Below, piece by piece: positions 8,024 through 17,249 of a DNA stretch of 64,000 bases. The stretch covers positions 90,649 to 154,648 of the forward strand of contig CAZPME010000002.1 in NCBI GenBank assembly GCA_964587885.1, in the 5' to 3' direction. The translations under genes were made by a program, and so were the position numbers. Source of the DNA: UBA60 sp964587885 (GTDB taxonomy: Archaea; Thermoplasmatota; Poseidoniia; Poseidoniales; Poseidoniaceae). The stretch's first letter is position 1, and the number at the start of each line of letters is the position of its first letter. The notes beneath the pieces are model-generated. The model was given only the letters and a program-made list of their open reading frames with translations. It ran no database searches and was not told the DNA's origin.

Positions 8024-9514
8024 CTACCACTGCAGCGTATCTGTACTGTCTATGGTGCGAGGTGTACCATCAGGCAATTCAACAGTTAATTCGCCCTTTG
8101 CATTAAGTGATTTGATAGTAACCTGCACGCCGTTGAGTTTTGGCTGGCCATAGGTTTCTGCATGAATTAGTGTGCTTTGCAATACTGTTTCACAGGCCTC
8201 AATTTCGGTCTGGTAGGAAGCAATTTTATCACTTTGAAAATGGCTGGCCAAACTAGCCGCAATTACCGCCTCAATTTTCACTATAGAGTAGTGGCCTATA
8301 CCCAAATCTTCCAATGTCGAAATGGCCTCAATTAGGCCGCCATTACCCTTGCGTTTTAATCGGTTAATCCCGATGCCAATTACAATTCGAATACGATCGC
8401 CGATGCTTCTGGATTCAACTAGTATTCCTGCTAATTTCCCGCCCCTAAGCCAAATATCGTTTGGCCATTTTATCGTTAATCCACATTCAGCAAATTCATT
8501 TATTCCAAAATCGCTTTCTCCAGGCAATGGAATTTCAGCCATTGCTGCGCAGGCATCAGCCACTGCGCATGCTGATTTGAGCTGAATTAGTCCCGAATTG
8601 AATGCGACGTCATCTAGGGTGCATTCGTGAATAATCCATGAAGCAGTAAAATCTCCAGCCTGACTAACCCAATTGCGATTTCTTTGACCGCGACCGGAAA
8701 ATTGCTCGATGGCTCTTATCCCATCGCCCTCAGTACCGCCGATTTCGAGCATGTGAGAATTGGTAGAGCCTATTTTATCAACCACTTCAAAAATGGATTT
8801 CTCCCATGGGCGCCAAAATTCAATGATTCGTAAAATTTCACCATCTTTTTGGCGAGATTGATTGATAATGCGACTTGACCAACCTTCACATAGCCACTTA
8901 GAACGTAATATGCGATTGTGCTTGCCATCATTTGTCACCAATAATATGGAGCCATTTGGGGCAAGAATCTCAGGATTTTTTTGCAGCGATTTTAATAGCC
9001 CATTCGCCGAGTCATCTAGGTCACATAAGCCGGCTTCTTCAAGCGGCCCTAGGTGGGGTTGTTGCAGTGAGGCAGGGGCTAAGTATGGGAGGTTCCATAC
9101 TAGCAGATCATAACTTCCTTGACCATACCACTCTTCGCTGTCATCATCTGGTCCGCCCTCAAAAATTGATTCGTATTGTAAACCTAGTTCAGTAAGAATT
9201 CCCTTACAACATGAAACAGCCAATGGATTGATATCGCAACCTGAAACAATCCAGCCATTTTGCGCCGCCAATGCGGTAACAACACCACTTCCTACTCCAA
9301 CTTCAAAGAATCGCTTTTCCACGGTAGTCGCCCGCTGAAATATCGCTTCGGCTAAGAGGTCGGTGTCCTCTCGCGGTGGGTAGACTGTATTGGGTATTGG
9401 CATAGTGATTACTGTCCCATCAGGTGAATGCCATGTTACCACTTTGGGTGCTTCTCGGCTGAACTCGCTTTCGCGAATGATTTCGCCCACATCGTAGGTG
9501 TCATCTAAAACCAT
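8024..9514 (-). CDS. Fusion: HemK/PrmC-like methyltransferase plus biotin-protein ligase
   Basis: Two enzymes in one chain of about 496 residues (ATG 9514; the longer ATG 9550 is also possible). Residues about 25-220 are a class I SAM methyltransferase, with motif I FEVGVGSGVV and a motif IV reading WNLPY where release-factor methyltransferases have NPPY. Residues about 250-496 are a BirA-type biotin ligase: GSTNSHM start, GRGQRNRNW (biotinyl-AMP loop), KWPND and GKLAGILVE, then a small C-terminal domain. No N-terminal DNA-binding domain is seen, so it should not act as a repressor. Biotin ligase charges carboxylase carrier domains. The reason for the fusion is unknown. Confidence 0.88.
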   Translation of the reverse strand: MVLDDTYDVGEIIRESEFSREAPKVVTWHSPDGTVITMPIPNTVYPPREDTDLLAEAIFQRATTVEKRFFEVGVGSGVVTALAAQNGWIVSGCDINPLAVSCCKGILTELGLQYESIFEGGPDDDSEEWYGQGSYDLLVWNLPYLAPASLQQPHLGPLEEAGLCDLDDSANGLLKSLQKNPEILAPNGSILLVTNDGKHNRILRSKWLCEGWSSRIINQSRQKDGEILRIIEFWRPWEKSIFEVVDKIGSTNSHMLEIGGTEGDGIRAIEQFSGRGQRNRNWVSQAGDFTASWIIHECTLDDVAFNSGLIQLKSACAVADACAAMAEIPLPGESDFGINEFAECGLTIKWPNDIWLRGGKLAGILVESRSIGDRIRIVIGIGINRLKRKGNGGLIEAISTLEDLGIGHYSIVKIEAVIAASLASHFQSDKIASYQTEIEACETVLQSTLIHAETYGQPKLNGVQVTIKSLNAKGELTVELPDGTPRTIDSTDTLQW

Positions 9515-9656
9515 TGTACTGCGCCCCTTCTCCAATTGGATTATTTGCATTCAGGACACGGGTAGCCTTTATGTCATCCTACCCTCTCTCCGCTACTAAC
9601 CAGAGGGTTCACACCCCCTCTTTTGCCTTAGCCGTGGCTATGGACTGGGGCGGCGC

Positions 9657-9666
9657 ATTTTTATAC
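9657..9666 (+). promoter_or_regulatory. Candidate TATA box for tRNA-Lys
   Basis: atttttatac, centred about 40 bases before the tRNA 5' end in an otherwise GC-rich stretch (ggcgc precedes it). This spacing fits an archaeal TATA box. The same promoter may also serve the rpo operon, because I see no clear second TATA box in the 53 bases between the tRNA and rpoH. Confidence 0.5.
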
Positions 9667-9700
9667 CCCTCATCGGTCGGCGGGTCGCCCAGAGTATCTT

Positions 9701-9774
9701 GGGCCTGTAGCTCAGCCAGGTAGAGCGTCGGGCTTTTAACCCGATGGTCGCGGGTTCGAACCCCGTCGGGCCCG
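9701..9774 (+). tRNA. tRNA-Lys (anticodon UUU)
   Basis: Cloverleaf of 74 bases without an intron. Acceptor stem gggcctg pairs with cgggccc, with discriminator G. The anticodon stem tcggg/cccga encloses cttttaa, giving anticodon ttt. The T arm is gcggg-ttcgaac-cccgt. CCA is not encoded. It lies 53 bases upstream of rpoH on the same strand. Confidence 0.97.
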
Positions 9775-9827
9775 CTCCCCTGTCTGTGCTTAGGCCTAGA
9801 GATGAGAAGGGCTAGGGTGTGCGAAAA

Positions 9828-10454
9828 ATGGTGGTAAAAAGTGCGACAAAAAAGCGCCTAATGGAGCTTGGAGTCGAGGAAGATTTGGCTCATAAATTAG
9901 CAACTGACCGAAACATGGACGACATCAAAAAGATGGCGATTGAAGAAGTGGCTCAGGCAGTTGGACTAGGAAAAGATGACGATCGCTTCGTCAATGTGAT
10001 GAACGTCATCCGAGAATTGAGTGCGCAACGCCGCAAGCGTACCAGCCGTAAGGTTACTATCAGTGCACGTTCATACCAACTCGATGACTTTGAAGTTGGC
10101 CTAAATAAGTTCAATGTCCTCAACCATGTATTAGTGCCGCACCAAGAATTGATTCCAGTTGATGAGGAAGAAGAAGCTCTTGCTCCTTGGGGGCTCACTG
10201 AGGTAGTTGAGGAGACTGGCGAGACTCGTCTACGTAAGGAATTATTGCCAAAAATTCACATGGCCGATCCGGTCATTCAGGTCATTAAGGAGACTGAAGA
10301 GAAAGCCGAAATGGACCAAGCAGGAGAGGATGAAGATTTCGTCCCACGCCCTGCAGGTTGGTTGGCTGACCGCGTACTACGTGTAGTGCGCCAAAGCCCC
10401 TCGGCTGGAGTAACTGTGGCTTATCGCCTAATTGTCGAGGGCACAAAGAAGTAA
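9828..10454 (+). CDS. rpoH: RNA polymerase subunit H (Rpb5-like) with N-terminal extension
   Basis: Assembly/jaw subunit of archaeal RNA polymerase. The usual RpoH is about 80 residues; this one has 208 from ATG 9828 (GTG 9819 also possible). The RpoH core appears as FNVLNHVLVPHQELIPV and, after an acidic insertion, WLADRVLRVVRQSPSAG and YRLIVEG at the end. Residues 1-75 form an added helical domain starting MVVKSATKKRLM that recurs at the start of RpoA2 in this window, which also supports the start chosen. First gene of rpoH-B-A1-A2-rpl30e; the gap to rpoB is 10 bases. Confidence 0.9.
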   Translation: MVVKSATKKRLMELGVEEDLAHKLATDRNMDDIKKMAIEEVAQAVGLGKDDDRFVNVMNVIRELSAQRRKRTSRKVTISARSYQLDDFEVGLNKFNVLNHVLVPHQELIPVDEEEEALAPWGLTEVVEETGETRLRKELLPKIHMADPVIQVIKETEEKAEMDQAGEDEDFVPRPAGWLADRVLRVVRQSPSAGVTVAYRLIVEGTKK

Positions 10455-10464
10455 GGTGAGTACT

Positions 10465-13400
10465 ATGCAAGAAATAATTCAATCATTTTTCCGAGAACGC
10501 AGCCTAGTTAACCATCAGATCGCATCATTTGACGATTGTATCCCTACCGGAGACGGCCGTATTTCCCGTATGGAGAAAATCGTCCGTGCAATTCGTGTCG
10601 GTACCGACGAAGAAGTCGATATTGAAGACGGGGGCATCATCAAACTCGATGTTATTGACCAAGATATCGTCGTACGCATGAAGAATATTCAACTCGGCAC
10701 ACCAATTATTCGTGAAGCCAATGGAAGCGAGCACGAATCCACACCGATGGAGTGCCGCCTGAGAAAGTTGACTTACATGTCTCCAGTGCAGGTAGATTTC
10801 ACGATTTACCGTAATGGAGTCCCATCACCACCAGAGAAGGGCGTGACTGTAGGAAACCTACCAGTAATGGTGCGCAGCCGCCGCTGTAATTTGCATCCAA
10901 ACCATCTTGCCACCGACCGTGTCCTGAATCCAAATATTTCCGATGAAGACAAAAAGATGGCCTACCAACTTTGGCGCGAAAAGGGTGAAGATCCTCTTGA
11001 CCCAGGAGGCTATTTCATTATCAACGGAACTGAGCGTGTGTTAATCTCAATGGAAGACCTTGCACCAAACCGTGTAACTGTAGAATTAAACAAGCGCTAC
11101 AAAAAGAAGACTGAATTGGCTAAGATTTTCTCGCAAAAAGAGGGTGTCCGCAAGCCACTTTCGGTCGAAAAGCGCCGTGATGGAATGTTGATGGCTAAGA
11201 TTAGTACTGCTGGTTCAGCAGTAATCCCAGTGGTTCTATTGATGCGTGCACTTGGCGTTGAAAACGACCAAGAGATTTTCCAGGCTATCGCCGGACCTAC
11301 CGAGACTTTCAAGTTCATCGTTGCCAACATTAACGAAGTAAAGGACAACAAAGAATACGAAGTCGAGACTACAGAAGAAGCACATCTTTGGTTGGAGAAG
11401 AAATTCGCCCAAGGTCAGCAGCGCGAATACCGCGAAGCCCGAGTATTGCAGTTACTTGATCGTGAATTACTTCCTCACTTGGGCGACCAAGTAGACGACC
11501 GTAAGAAGAAGGCAATTTTCCTTGGCCGTATAGTTCGTCAAGTTTTGGAAATGGCAATCACCGACCGTCAACCTAACGATAAAGATCACTATGCTAACAA
11601 GCGCGTTCGCTTGGCAGGTGACCTTTTCGAAGATTTATTCCGCGTTTCATTGAACGGCTTGGCCCGTGACTTGAAGTATCAACTCGAGCGCCACCATAAC
11701 CGTAAGAGAGAACTCAAGATTTCATCGTGCTTGCGCCCAGATGTAATGACCTCGAAGATCATGCATGCTTTGGCAACAGGGAATTGGGTTGGAGGACGAA
11801 GTGGAGTCAGTCAATTGCTCGACCGCACGACCTACATGGCTTCTCTTTCACATATGCGCAGAGTGACAAGCCCGCTAGTCCGCAGTCAACCGCACTTTGA
11901 AGCCCGTGATTTGCACCCTACACAATGGGGACGTCTATGCCCGAACGAGACTCCTGAAGGTCAAAATTGTGGGCTGGTAAAGAACGCCGCCCAAATGATC
12001 GATGTGTCTGAATCAGTCGACGAGATAGAAGTTCGCTCGCAACTCGATGAATACGATGTATTCAAGCCCGAAGATTGGACTGATGGAGACCGCATCCACG
12101 TCAATGGTGACATTTACGGAATCCACAAGCGCGGTAAGAGTTTAGTTCGCCAATTCAAGAATGCTCGCCGCCGTGGCGCAATTCGACCTGAGGTCAGTAT
12201 TCGTTACGATTCTGAAAATAAGGACATTTTCATTAATACAGACAAGGGTCGCATTTTGCGACCCCTCATTGTGCTATACGATGGCTCACCACGATTGACG
12301 AATGAAGACCTAGGTCTGCTTGAATCCGGAGAGAAGACCTTCCGTGACATGCTCATTAGTGGTGTAGTTGAATGGGTTGACGCTGAGGAAGAAGAAGATC
12401 TCTTCATTGCACCAAAACCATACGACTTGCCTGAATACTCGCCTAAGAATAACCGACCTATCGCACCAGAGAATGTCGAATGGTTGAACCTAGGTGATGA
12501 TGGAGCAGACCATGCTAAATTGAAGGTTCGAGTTTGTTTATCAAATGGCAAGTGGGTACATGAGACCTTCAAATTACCATTGGCTTTCAATGATGAGCAC
12601 ACCCACGTCGAGATTGACCCACAACTGGTTCTCGGAGTTTGTGCTAGCCTAATCCCATATCCCGAACACAATTCTACACCTCGCGTTACCGGTGGTACTG
12701 CAATGGTCAAGCAAAGTTTGGGATTACCATCTTCCAATTACCGCCTGCGCCCAGATACTCGGGCTCATGTTCTGCACTACCCGCAGCGTTCAATTCTGCA
12801 AACTCGTGCCATGGATACAACCAATTTCAATGAGCGCCCTGGTGGACAAAACTACGTCGTTGCGATTCTCTCGCATCACGGCTACAATATGCAGGACGCG
12901 GTGATAATGAACAAAGCTAGTGTCGAGCGTTCGCTAGGACGCTCAACCTTTGTCCGCACCTACAATGCAGAGCGTCGCCGTTTCCCAGGTGGGCAGAAAG
13001 AAGAAATTGAAATCCCTGGAACTGGACGACAAGAAGTCAAGGGACTCAAACCGGTCGAAGCATATTCGCATTTGGAGGATGATGGATTGCCTTATCCTGA
13101 GAAGTATCTCGAGGGTGGCGATGTATTGGTCGGAAAGACCAGCCCTCCTCGTTTCTTAGAAGAGACTGGAGCAGGTGCTTTCCTTCAAGCGGCTGAACGC
13201 CGTGAATCATCAATGCTAGTTCGCCATGGTGAAAAAGGGTGGATTGACAATGTTTACGTCACCGAGAGCCTCGATAGTGGGCGCCTTGTTCGTCTAACAA
13301 TGCGTTCGCACAAGATTCCTGAAGTTGGTGACAAATTCTCTAGCCGTCACGGTCAGAAAGGTGTTGTCGGACGTATGGTAAACTACCCCGATATGCCATT

Positions 13401-14064
13401 CACACGCGAGGGTGTAGTGCCCGACCTAATCATCAACCCGCATGCAATTCCTAGTCGCATGACTGTTGCTCACGTAATGGAAATGATTGGTTCTAAGGTA
13501 GGTAGCCTAGAAGGCCGCTTCGTAGATGGAACCGCATTCCGTGGTGAGAAGGAAACAAGCCTAAGAGAAGGATTGGTTCGTAACGGATTTGAGCACTCAG
13601 GTCGCGAAATGATGTACAATGGTGAGACCGGAGAGTCTTACCCTGTCGATATTTTCGTAGGCATCATCTATTACCAGCGTCTGCACCACTTGGTCAGCAG
13701 CAAGATTCACGCCCGCAGTCGTGGCCGCGTGCAAATCTTAACCCGCCAACCTACTGAAGGTCGTGCCCGCCAAGGTGGATTGCGATTCGGTGAGATGGAA
13801 CGTGATTGTCTAATTGCTCACGGAGCTTCAATGGTCATCAAAGATCGTCTGCTCGACCAATCGGACGGCGAGAAATTGCTGGTTTGTTCTGAGACCGGGC
13901 ATATTGCTTGGTATGATTGGCGTCGTCGCCAGCACGTCAGCCCTGTATTGGGTCCCGGTGCTGAGGTGCACGAAGTACAAACTTCTTACGCGTTCAAGTT
14001 ACTCTTGGACGAGATGAAATCACTGGGCGTCGCCATGCGCCTTGAACTGGAGGACCAAAAATGA
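10465..14064 (+). CDS. rpoB: DNA-directed RNA polymerase subunit B, unsplit
   Basis: Second-largest catalytic subunit, 1199 residues from ATG 10465 with a GGTGA site just upstream. It is one chain, as in Thermoplasmata and unlike the split B'/B'' of methanogens and haloarchaea. Recognisable blocks include the GDKFSSRHGQKGVVG hybrid-binding region and the TEGRARQGGLRFGEMERD block near the end. The C-terminal zinc ribbon is degenerate: where archaeal RpoB has CxxCG and CPxCG, this protein reads VCSETGH and VSPVLG, so one of the four Cys remains. The last residues (SYAFKLLLDEMKSLG) are normal. ATGA overlap with rpoA1. Confidence 0.98.
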   Translation: MQEIIQSFFRERSLVNHQIASFDDCIPTGDGRISRMEKIVRAIRVGTDEEVDIEDGGIIKLDVIDQDIVVRMKNIQLGTPIIREANGSEHESTPMECRLRKLTYMSPVQVDFTIYRNGVPSPPEKGVTVGNLPVMVRSRRCNLHPNHLATDRVLNPNISDEDKKMAYQLWREKGEDPLDPGGYFIINGTERVLISMEDLAPNRVTVELNKRYKKKTELAKIFSQKEGVRKPLSVEKRRDGMLMAKISTAGSAVIPVVLLMRALGVENDQEIFQAIAGPTETFKFIVANINEVKDNKEYEVETTEEAHLWLEKKFAQGQQREYREARVLQLLDRELLPHLGDQVDDRKKKAIFLGRIVRQVLEMAITDRQPNDKDHYANKRVRLAGDLFEDLFRVSLNGLARDLKYQLERHHNRKRELKISSCLRPDVMTSKIMHALATGNWVGGRSGVSQLLDRTTYMASLSHMRRVTSPLVRSQPHFEARDLHPTQWGRLCPNETPEGQNCGLVKNAAQMIDVSESVDEIEVRSQLDEYDVFKPEDWTDGDRIHVNGDIYGIHKRGKSLVRQFKNARRRGAIRPEVSIRYDSENKDIFINTDKGRILRPLIVLYDGSPRLTNEDLGLLESGEKTFRDMLISGVVEWVDAEEEEDLFIAPKPYDLPEYSPKNNRPIAPENVEWLNLGDDGADHAKLKVRVCLSNGKWVHETFKLPLAFNDEHTHVEIDPQLVLGVCASLIPYPEHNSTPRVTGGTAMVKQSLGLPSSNYRLRPDTRAHVLHYPQRSILQTRAMDTTNFNERPGGQNYVVAILSHHGYNMQDAVIMNKASVERSLGRSTFVRTYNAERRRFPGGQKEEIEIPGTGRQEVKGLKPVEAYSHLEDDGLPYPEKYLEGGDVLVGKTSPPRFLEETGAGAFLQAAERRESSMLVRHGEKGWIDNVYVTESLDSGRLVRLTMRSHKIPEVGDKFSSRHGQKGVVGRMVNYPDMPFTREGVVPDLIINPHAIPSRMTVAHVMEMIGSKVGSLEGRFVDGTAFRGEKETSLREGLVRNGFEHSGREMMYNGETGESYPVDIFVGIIYYQRLHHLVSSKIHARSRGRVQILTRQPTEGRARQGGLRFGEMERDCLIAHGASMVIKDRLLDQSDGEKLLVCSETGHIAWYDWRRRQHVSPVLGPGAEVHEVQTSYAFKLLLDEMKSLGVAMRLELEDQK

Positions 14065-17000
14065 GGAGAAATAGCACTTTGATACCAAAGCGAATCTCAG
14101 CAATTCGCTTCACCCTAATGGACCCTAACGAAATCCGCAAAATGTCTGCGGTTGAAGTTAAGACAGCAGATACTTACAAGGACGACGGGCACGCTTTCCG
14201 ACAAGGATTGATGGATTCCCGCATGGGTGTAATTGAGCCCGGTATTCGCTGTGAGACCTGTGGTAACAAATACGATGAATGTCCAAGCCATTTCGGCCAC
14301 ATTCAACTCGAATTACCGGTTATCCACATCGGCTTCGTAAATTTGTTGAAGCGAACCCTCAAGTCTACTTGTAATACCTGCAGCAAAGTATTGCTTCATG
14401 ACGCACAAGGTACACATCCATCTAATCCCGAATTGTCGGAACAAGATTTCTACCGTAATCGTGTCAACGATGTCATCAAGAAGCATGGAGTTGGCTCGAC
14501 CGAATTTTCTAAGACCATCAAGGGTATTGAGAATGAGTGCAGTAGTACTAAGCGAAAAGTTTGCATGCACTGTGGTGCTAATCAAGGTAAAGTAATGCTC
14601 GACAAGCCTCACAACTTCAAAGAGAAGATGGAAGCCGGTGCCAGCGGCAAGGCTAGTGAAAAGAAGCTCAATGCTCGCGATATCCGTGAGTGGCTTGAGC
14701 GGGTTCCAAGCGAGCACCTGATTTTCATTGGAATGAATAAGAATAACCGCCCCGAATGGATTGTTCTTCGAGTTCTTCCGGTTCCACCAATCACCGTGCG
14801 CCCTTCAATAACCCTCGATAGTGGTGAGCGTTCTGAAGACGACTTGACTCACAAGTTAGTCGACGTTCTGCGTATCAACCAGCGTCTACGTGAGAATCGA
14901 GATGCTGGAGCACCACAACTAATCGTTGAAGATTTGTGGGAATTGTTGCAATATCATATCACCACTTACTTCGATAATCAAACCAGTGGTGTACCACCTG
15001 CTCGCCATCGTTCAGGTCGACCACTAAAGACCCTGACCCAGCGTTTGAAGGGTAAGGAAGGGCGTTTCCGCAGTAATCTTAGCGGTAAGCGAGTGAACTT
15101 CTGTGGCCGTTCTGTGATTTCACCCGATCCTTTCTTGGGAATCAACGAAGTAGGTGTACCGGAGAAGATTGCCCGAGAATTGACCGTCCCAATCCGTGTC
15201 AATACCCGCAACCGCGAGGAATTGAGGCAAATGATTTTCAAGGGTCCTGAAAAGCACCCTGGTGTAAATTATGTTGTGCGCAATGATGGTCGTCGTGTTC
15301 GTATCAACGACCGTAGCCGTCTAATCAACTCTGGTTTCCGATGCCACAACCCTGACTGTATGACTGAAACGACTTTGCGCCATGATTTGGACAGTGTCCT
15401 ACCAGCACCTAACTTCTTGCCCGGGATTGTCGTTCGTCGTATGACTCGCCGAGTTGAGACCACACTAGGTGGCGCTCCAGAAAGCGAGGAATACTTTGAG
15501 GTCGATGAGGTTGCAACTTTGCGAAATTTGCGTGGCGAAGATATCAACCATCAGCCATTACCTGCTGATGACCCAATGGCCATCTTACATCATCGTTGGA
15601 AGTGGGAATTAGCTAACCAAAGCACCGATTTCCCCGATGAGTTAGAAATTACTTGTCCACATTGTGGTTCACCAGAAATCAATGAATTACGTACCCGTGT
15701 CGAAGATCGTTTGGCCACCGTTGACCAAGATGGCCAGCCTAAGCTTGGTTTAGTCGTCGAACGTCATCTAATCGACGGAGATGTCTCCATCTTCAACCGG
15801 CAACCATCGCTTCACCGAATGTCGATGATGGTTCACGAAGTACGAGTTATGCCAGGTCATACATTCCGCTTCAATCTAGCAGTGTGTACGCCATATAACG
15901 CTGATTTTGACGGCGATGAGATGAATTTACACGTAATCCAAGGAGAAGAAGCACGTGCTGAAGCCAAGATTTTGATGCGTGTGCAAGAACATATCCTTAC
16001 TCCCCGCTACGGTGGTGCTGTAATAGGCGGGATTCACGATCACATTTCTGGCGCATACCTAATGACTCGAGAAGATACAATAATCAAAGAGGATACCGCA
16101 TTGGAAATGCTTGGTCAAATCAAGTATTCTGGCGAATTACCTAAGAAGGTAAAAACCGCTGATGGTGGTTCTGGCTACCGAGGGCACGACTTGTTGCACT
16201 TAATTGTCCCAGAAAACATCCAACTGCGATTCAAAAACCGCTCAGGTGAGGAAGTTATAGTTGCCGACACCATGTCTGGAACACTCGACAAGAGGGCAAT
16301 TGGTGCTGAAGACGGCCGTCTACTCGACGCAGTTGTGCAGACCAATGGTTCGCATGATGGCGCAAAATTCTTGGATGAGTTTACGCGATTATCGATTGGT
16401 GCTTGTACTTCACTCGGATTCACTACTGGAATTGATGATGAAGATTTGCCGCCTGGTGCAATTGAAGAGATTGAGGAGATCAACATCGAAGCGCGTGAAT
16501 TGGTACGTGAAGAGATGACGAAATTCGGTAAGGACGGCCGTAACTACGAGACCCGTCCTGGACGTACTCCACAAGAGACATTGGAGGAAAACATCCTCAT
16601 TATTCTAGACACTCAGAAGGGTAAGACTGGTGATGTAGCTCGTAAGAATTTGCTTGCCAGTGGTAACCAAAATGCTGCTGTAAGCATGGCTGTTTCTGGC
16701 GCGCGCGGTTCACTTGATAACCTAACCATGATGGCTGGTTCAATCGGTCAGGCAAAGGTGCGTGGAAAGAGATTGGAGCGTGGCTATGAAGGCCGTGTTC
16801 TACCCCACTTCAAGCGTGAAGACCGTGGTGCTCGCCAAAAGGGCTTCATCTCGTCTTCATTTAAGCGCGGCCTTCAGCCAACTGAGTTCTTTATGCTCTC
16901 GGTTTCAGGACGTGAATCACTGGTCGATACCGCGGTCCGAACATCAAAATCTGGATACATGCAACGCCGTCTCATTAACGCAATGGATGACCTAAAGGTA

Positions 17001-17249
17001 TTCCGCGATGAAAAACTCTCGGTAAGAAATACTGCTGACAGAATTATCCAATTCGAGTACGGAGAAGATGGAATCGACCCGACCCGAAGTGTACACGGAT
17101 CTCCAGTAAACGTCGATGTTATCGCCGATAAATTGCTTGGTCCGAAGACCGTGACTGTTGACAATCGCAAATCATTCGAACGTGAAGAAGATGATTATGG
17201 TGGCTACGAAGAAGGCGAAGTCGTCGATGTCGAAGGGGGTGTTAATTGA
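14061..17249 (+). CDS. rpoA1: DNA-directed RNA polymerase subunit A' (large subunit, N-terminal part)
   Basis: Largest catalytic subunit, 1062 residues, against roughly 880-900 in most archaea. The catalytic NADFDGDEMN is encoded at 15897-15926 and binds the active-site Mg. The clamp zinc site is C64, C67, C74, H77, followed by a CNTC and CMHC pair. The chain ends after the bridge/trigger region (SGRESLVDTAVRTSKSGYMQRR) with an acidic tail. Between DGRRVRIND and GLVVERHLIDGD there are about 145 extra residues (bases about 15310-15740) with Cys pairs CHNPDC and CPHC that could bind zinc. It overlaps rpoB by ATGA and its stop overlaps the rpoA2 start. Confidence 0.98.
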   Translation: MRRNSTLIPKRISAIRFTLMDPNEIRKMSAVEVKTADTYKDDGHAFRQGLMDSRMGVIEPGIRCETCGNKYDECPSHFGHIQLELPVIHIGFVNLLKRTLKSTCNTCSKVLLHDAQGTHPSNPELSEQDFYRNRVNDVIKKHGVGSTEFSKTIKGIENECSSTKRKVCMHCGANQGKVMLDKPHNFKEKMEAGASGKASEKKLNARDIREWLERVPSEHLIFIGMNKNNRPEWIVLRVLPVPPITVRPSITLDSGERSEDDLTHKLVDVLRINQRLRENRDAGAPQLIVEDLWELLQYHITTYFDNQTSGVPPARHRSGRPLKTLTQRLKGKEGRFRSNLSGKRVNFCGRSVISPDPFLGINEVGVPEKIARELTVPIRVNTRNREELRQMIFKGPEKHPGVNYVVRNDGRRVRINDRSRLINSGFRCHNPDCMTETTLRHDLDSVLPAPNFLPGIVVRRMTRRVETTLGGAPESEEYFEVDEVATLRNLRGEDINHQPLPADDPMAILHHRWKWELANQSTDFPDELEITCPHCGSPEINELRTRVEDRLATVDQDGQPKLGLVVERHLIDGDVSIFNRQPSLHRMSMMVHEVRVMPGHTFRFNLAVCTPYNADFDGDEMNLHVIQGEEARAEAKILMRVQEHILTPRYGGAVIGGIHDHISGAYLMTREDTIIKEDTALEMLGQIKYSGELPKKVKTADGGSGYRGHDLLHLIVPENIQLRFKNRSGEEVIVADTMSGTLDKRAIGAEDGRLLDAVVQTNGSHDGAKFLDEFTRLSIGACTSLGFTTGIDDEDLPPGAIEEIEEINIEARELVREEMTKFGKDGRNYETRPGRTPQETLEENILIILDTQKGKTGDVARKNLLASGNQNAAVSMAVSGARGSLDNLTMMAGSIGQAKVRGKRLERGYEGRVLPHFKREDRGARQKGFISSSFKRGLQPTEFFMLSVSGRESLVDTAVRTSKSGYMQRRLINAMDDLKVFRDEKLSVRNTADRIIQFEYGEDGIDPTRSVHGSPVNVDVIADKLLGPKTVTVDNRKSFEREEDDYGGYEEGEVVDVEGGVN

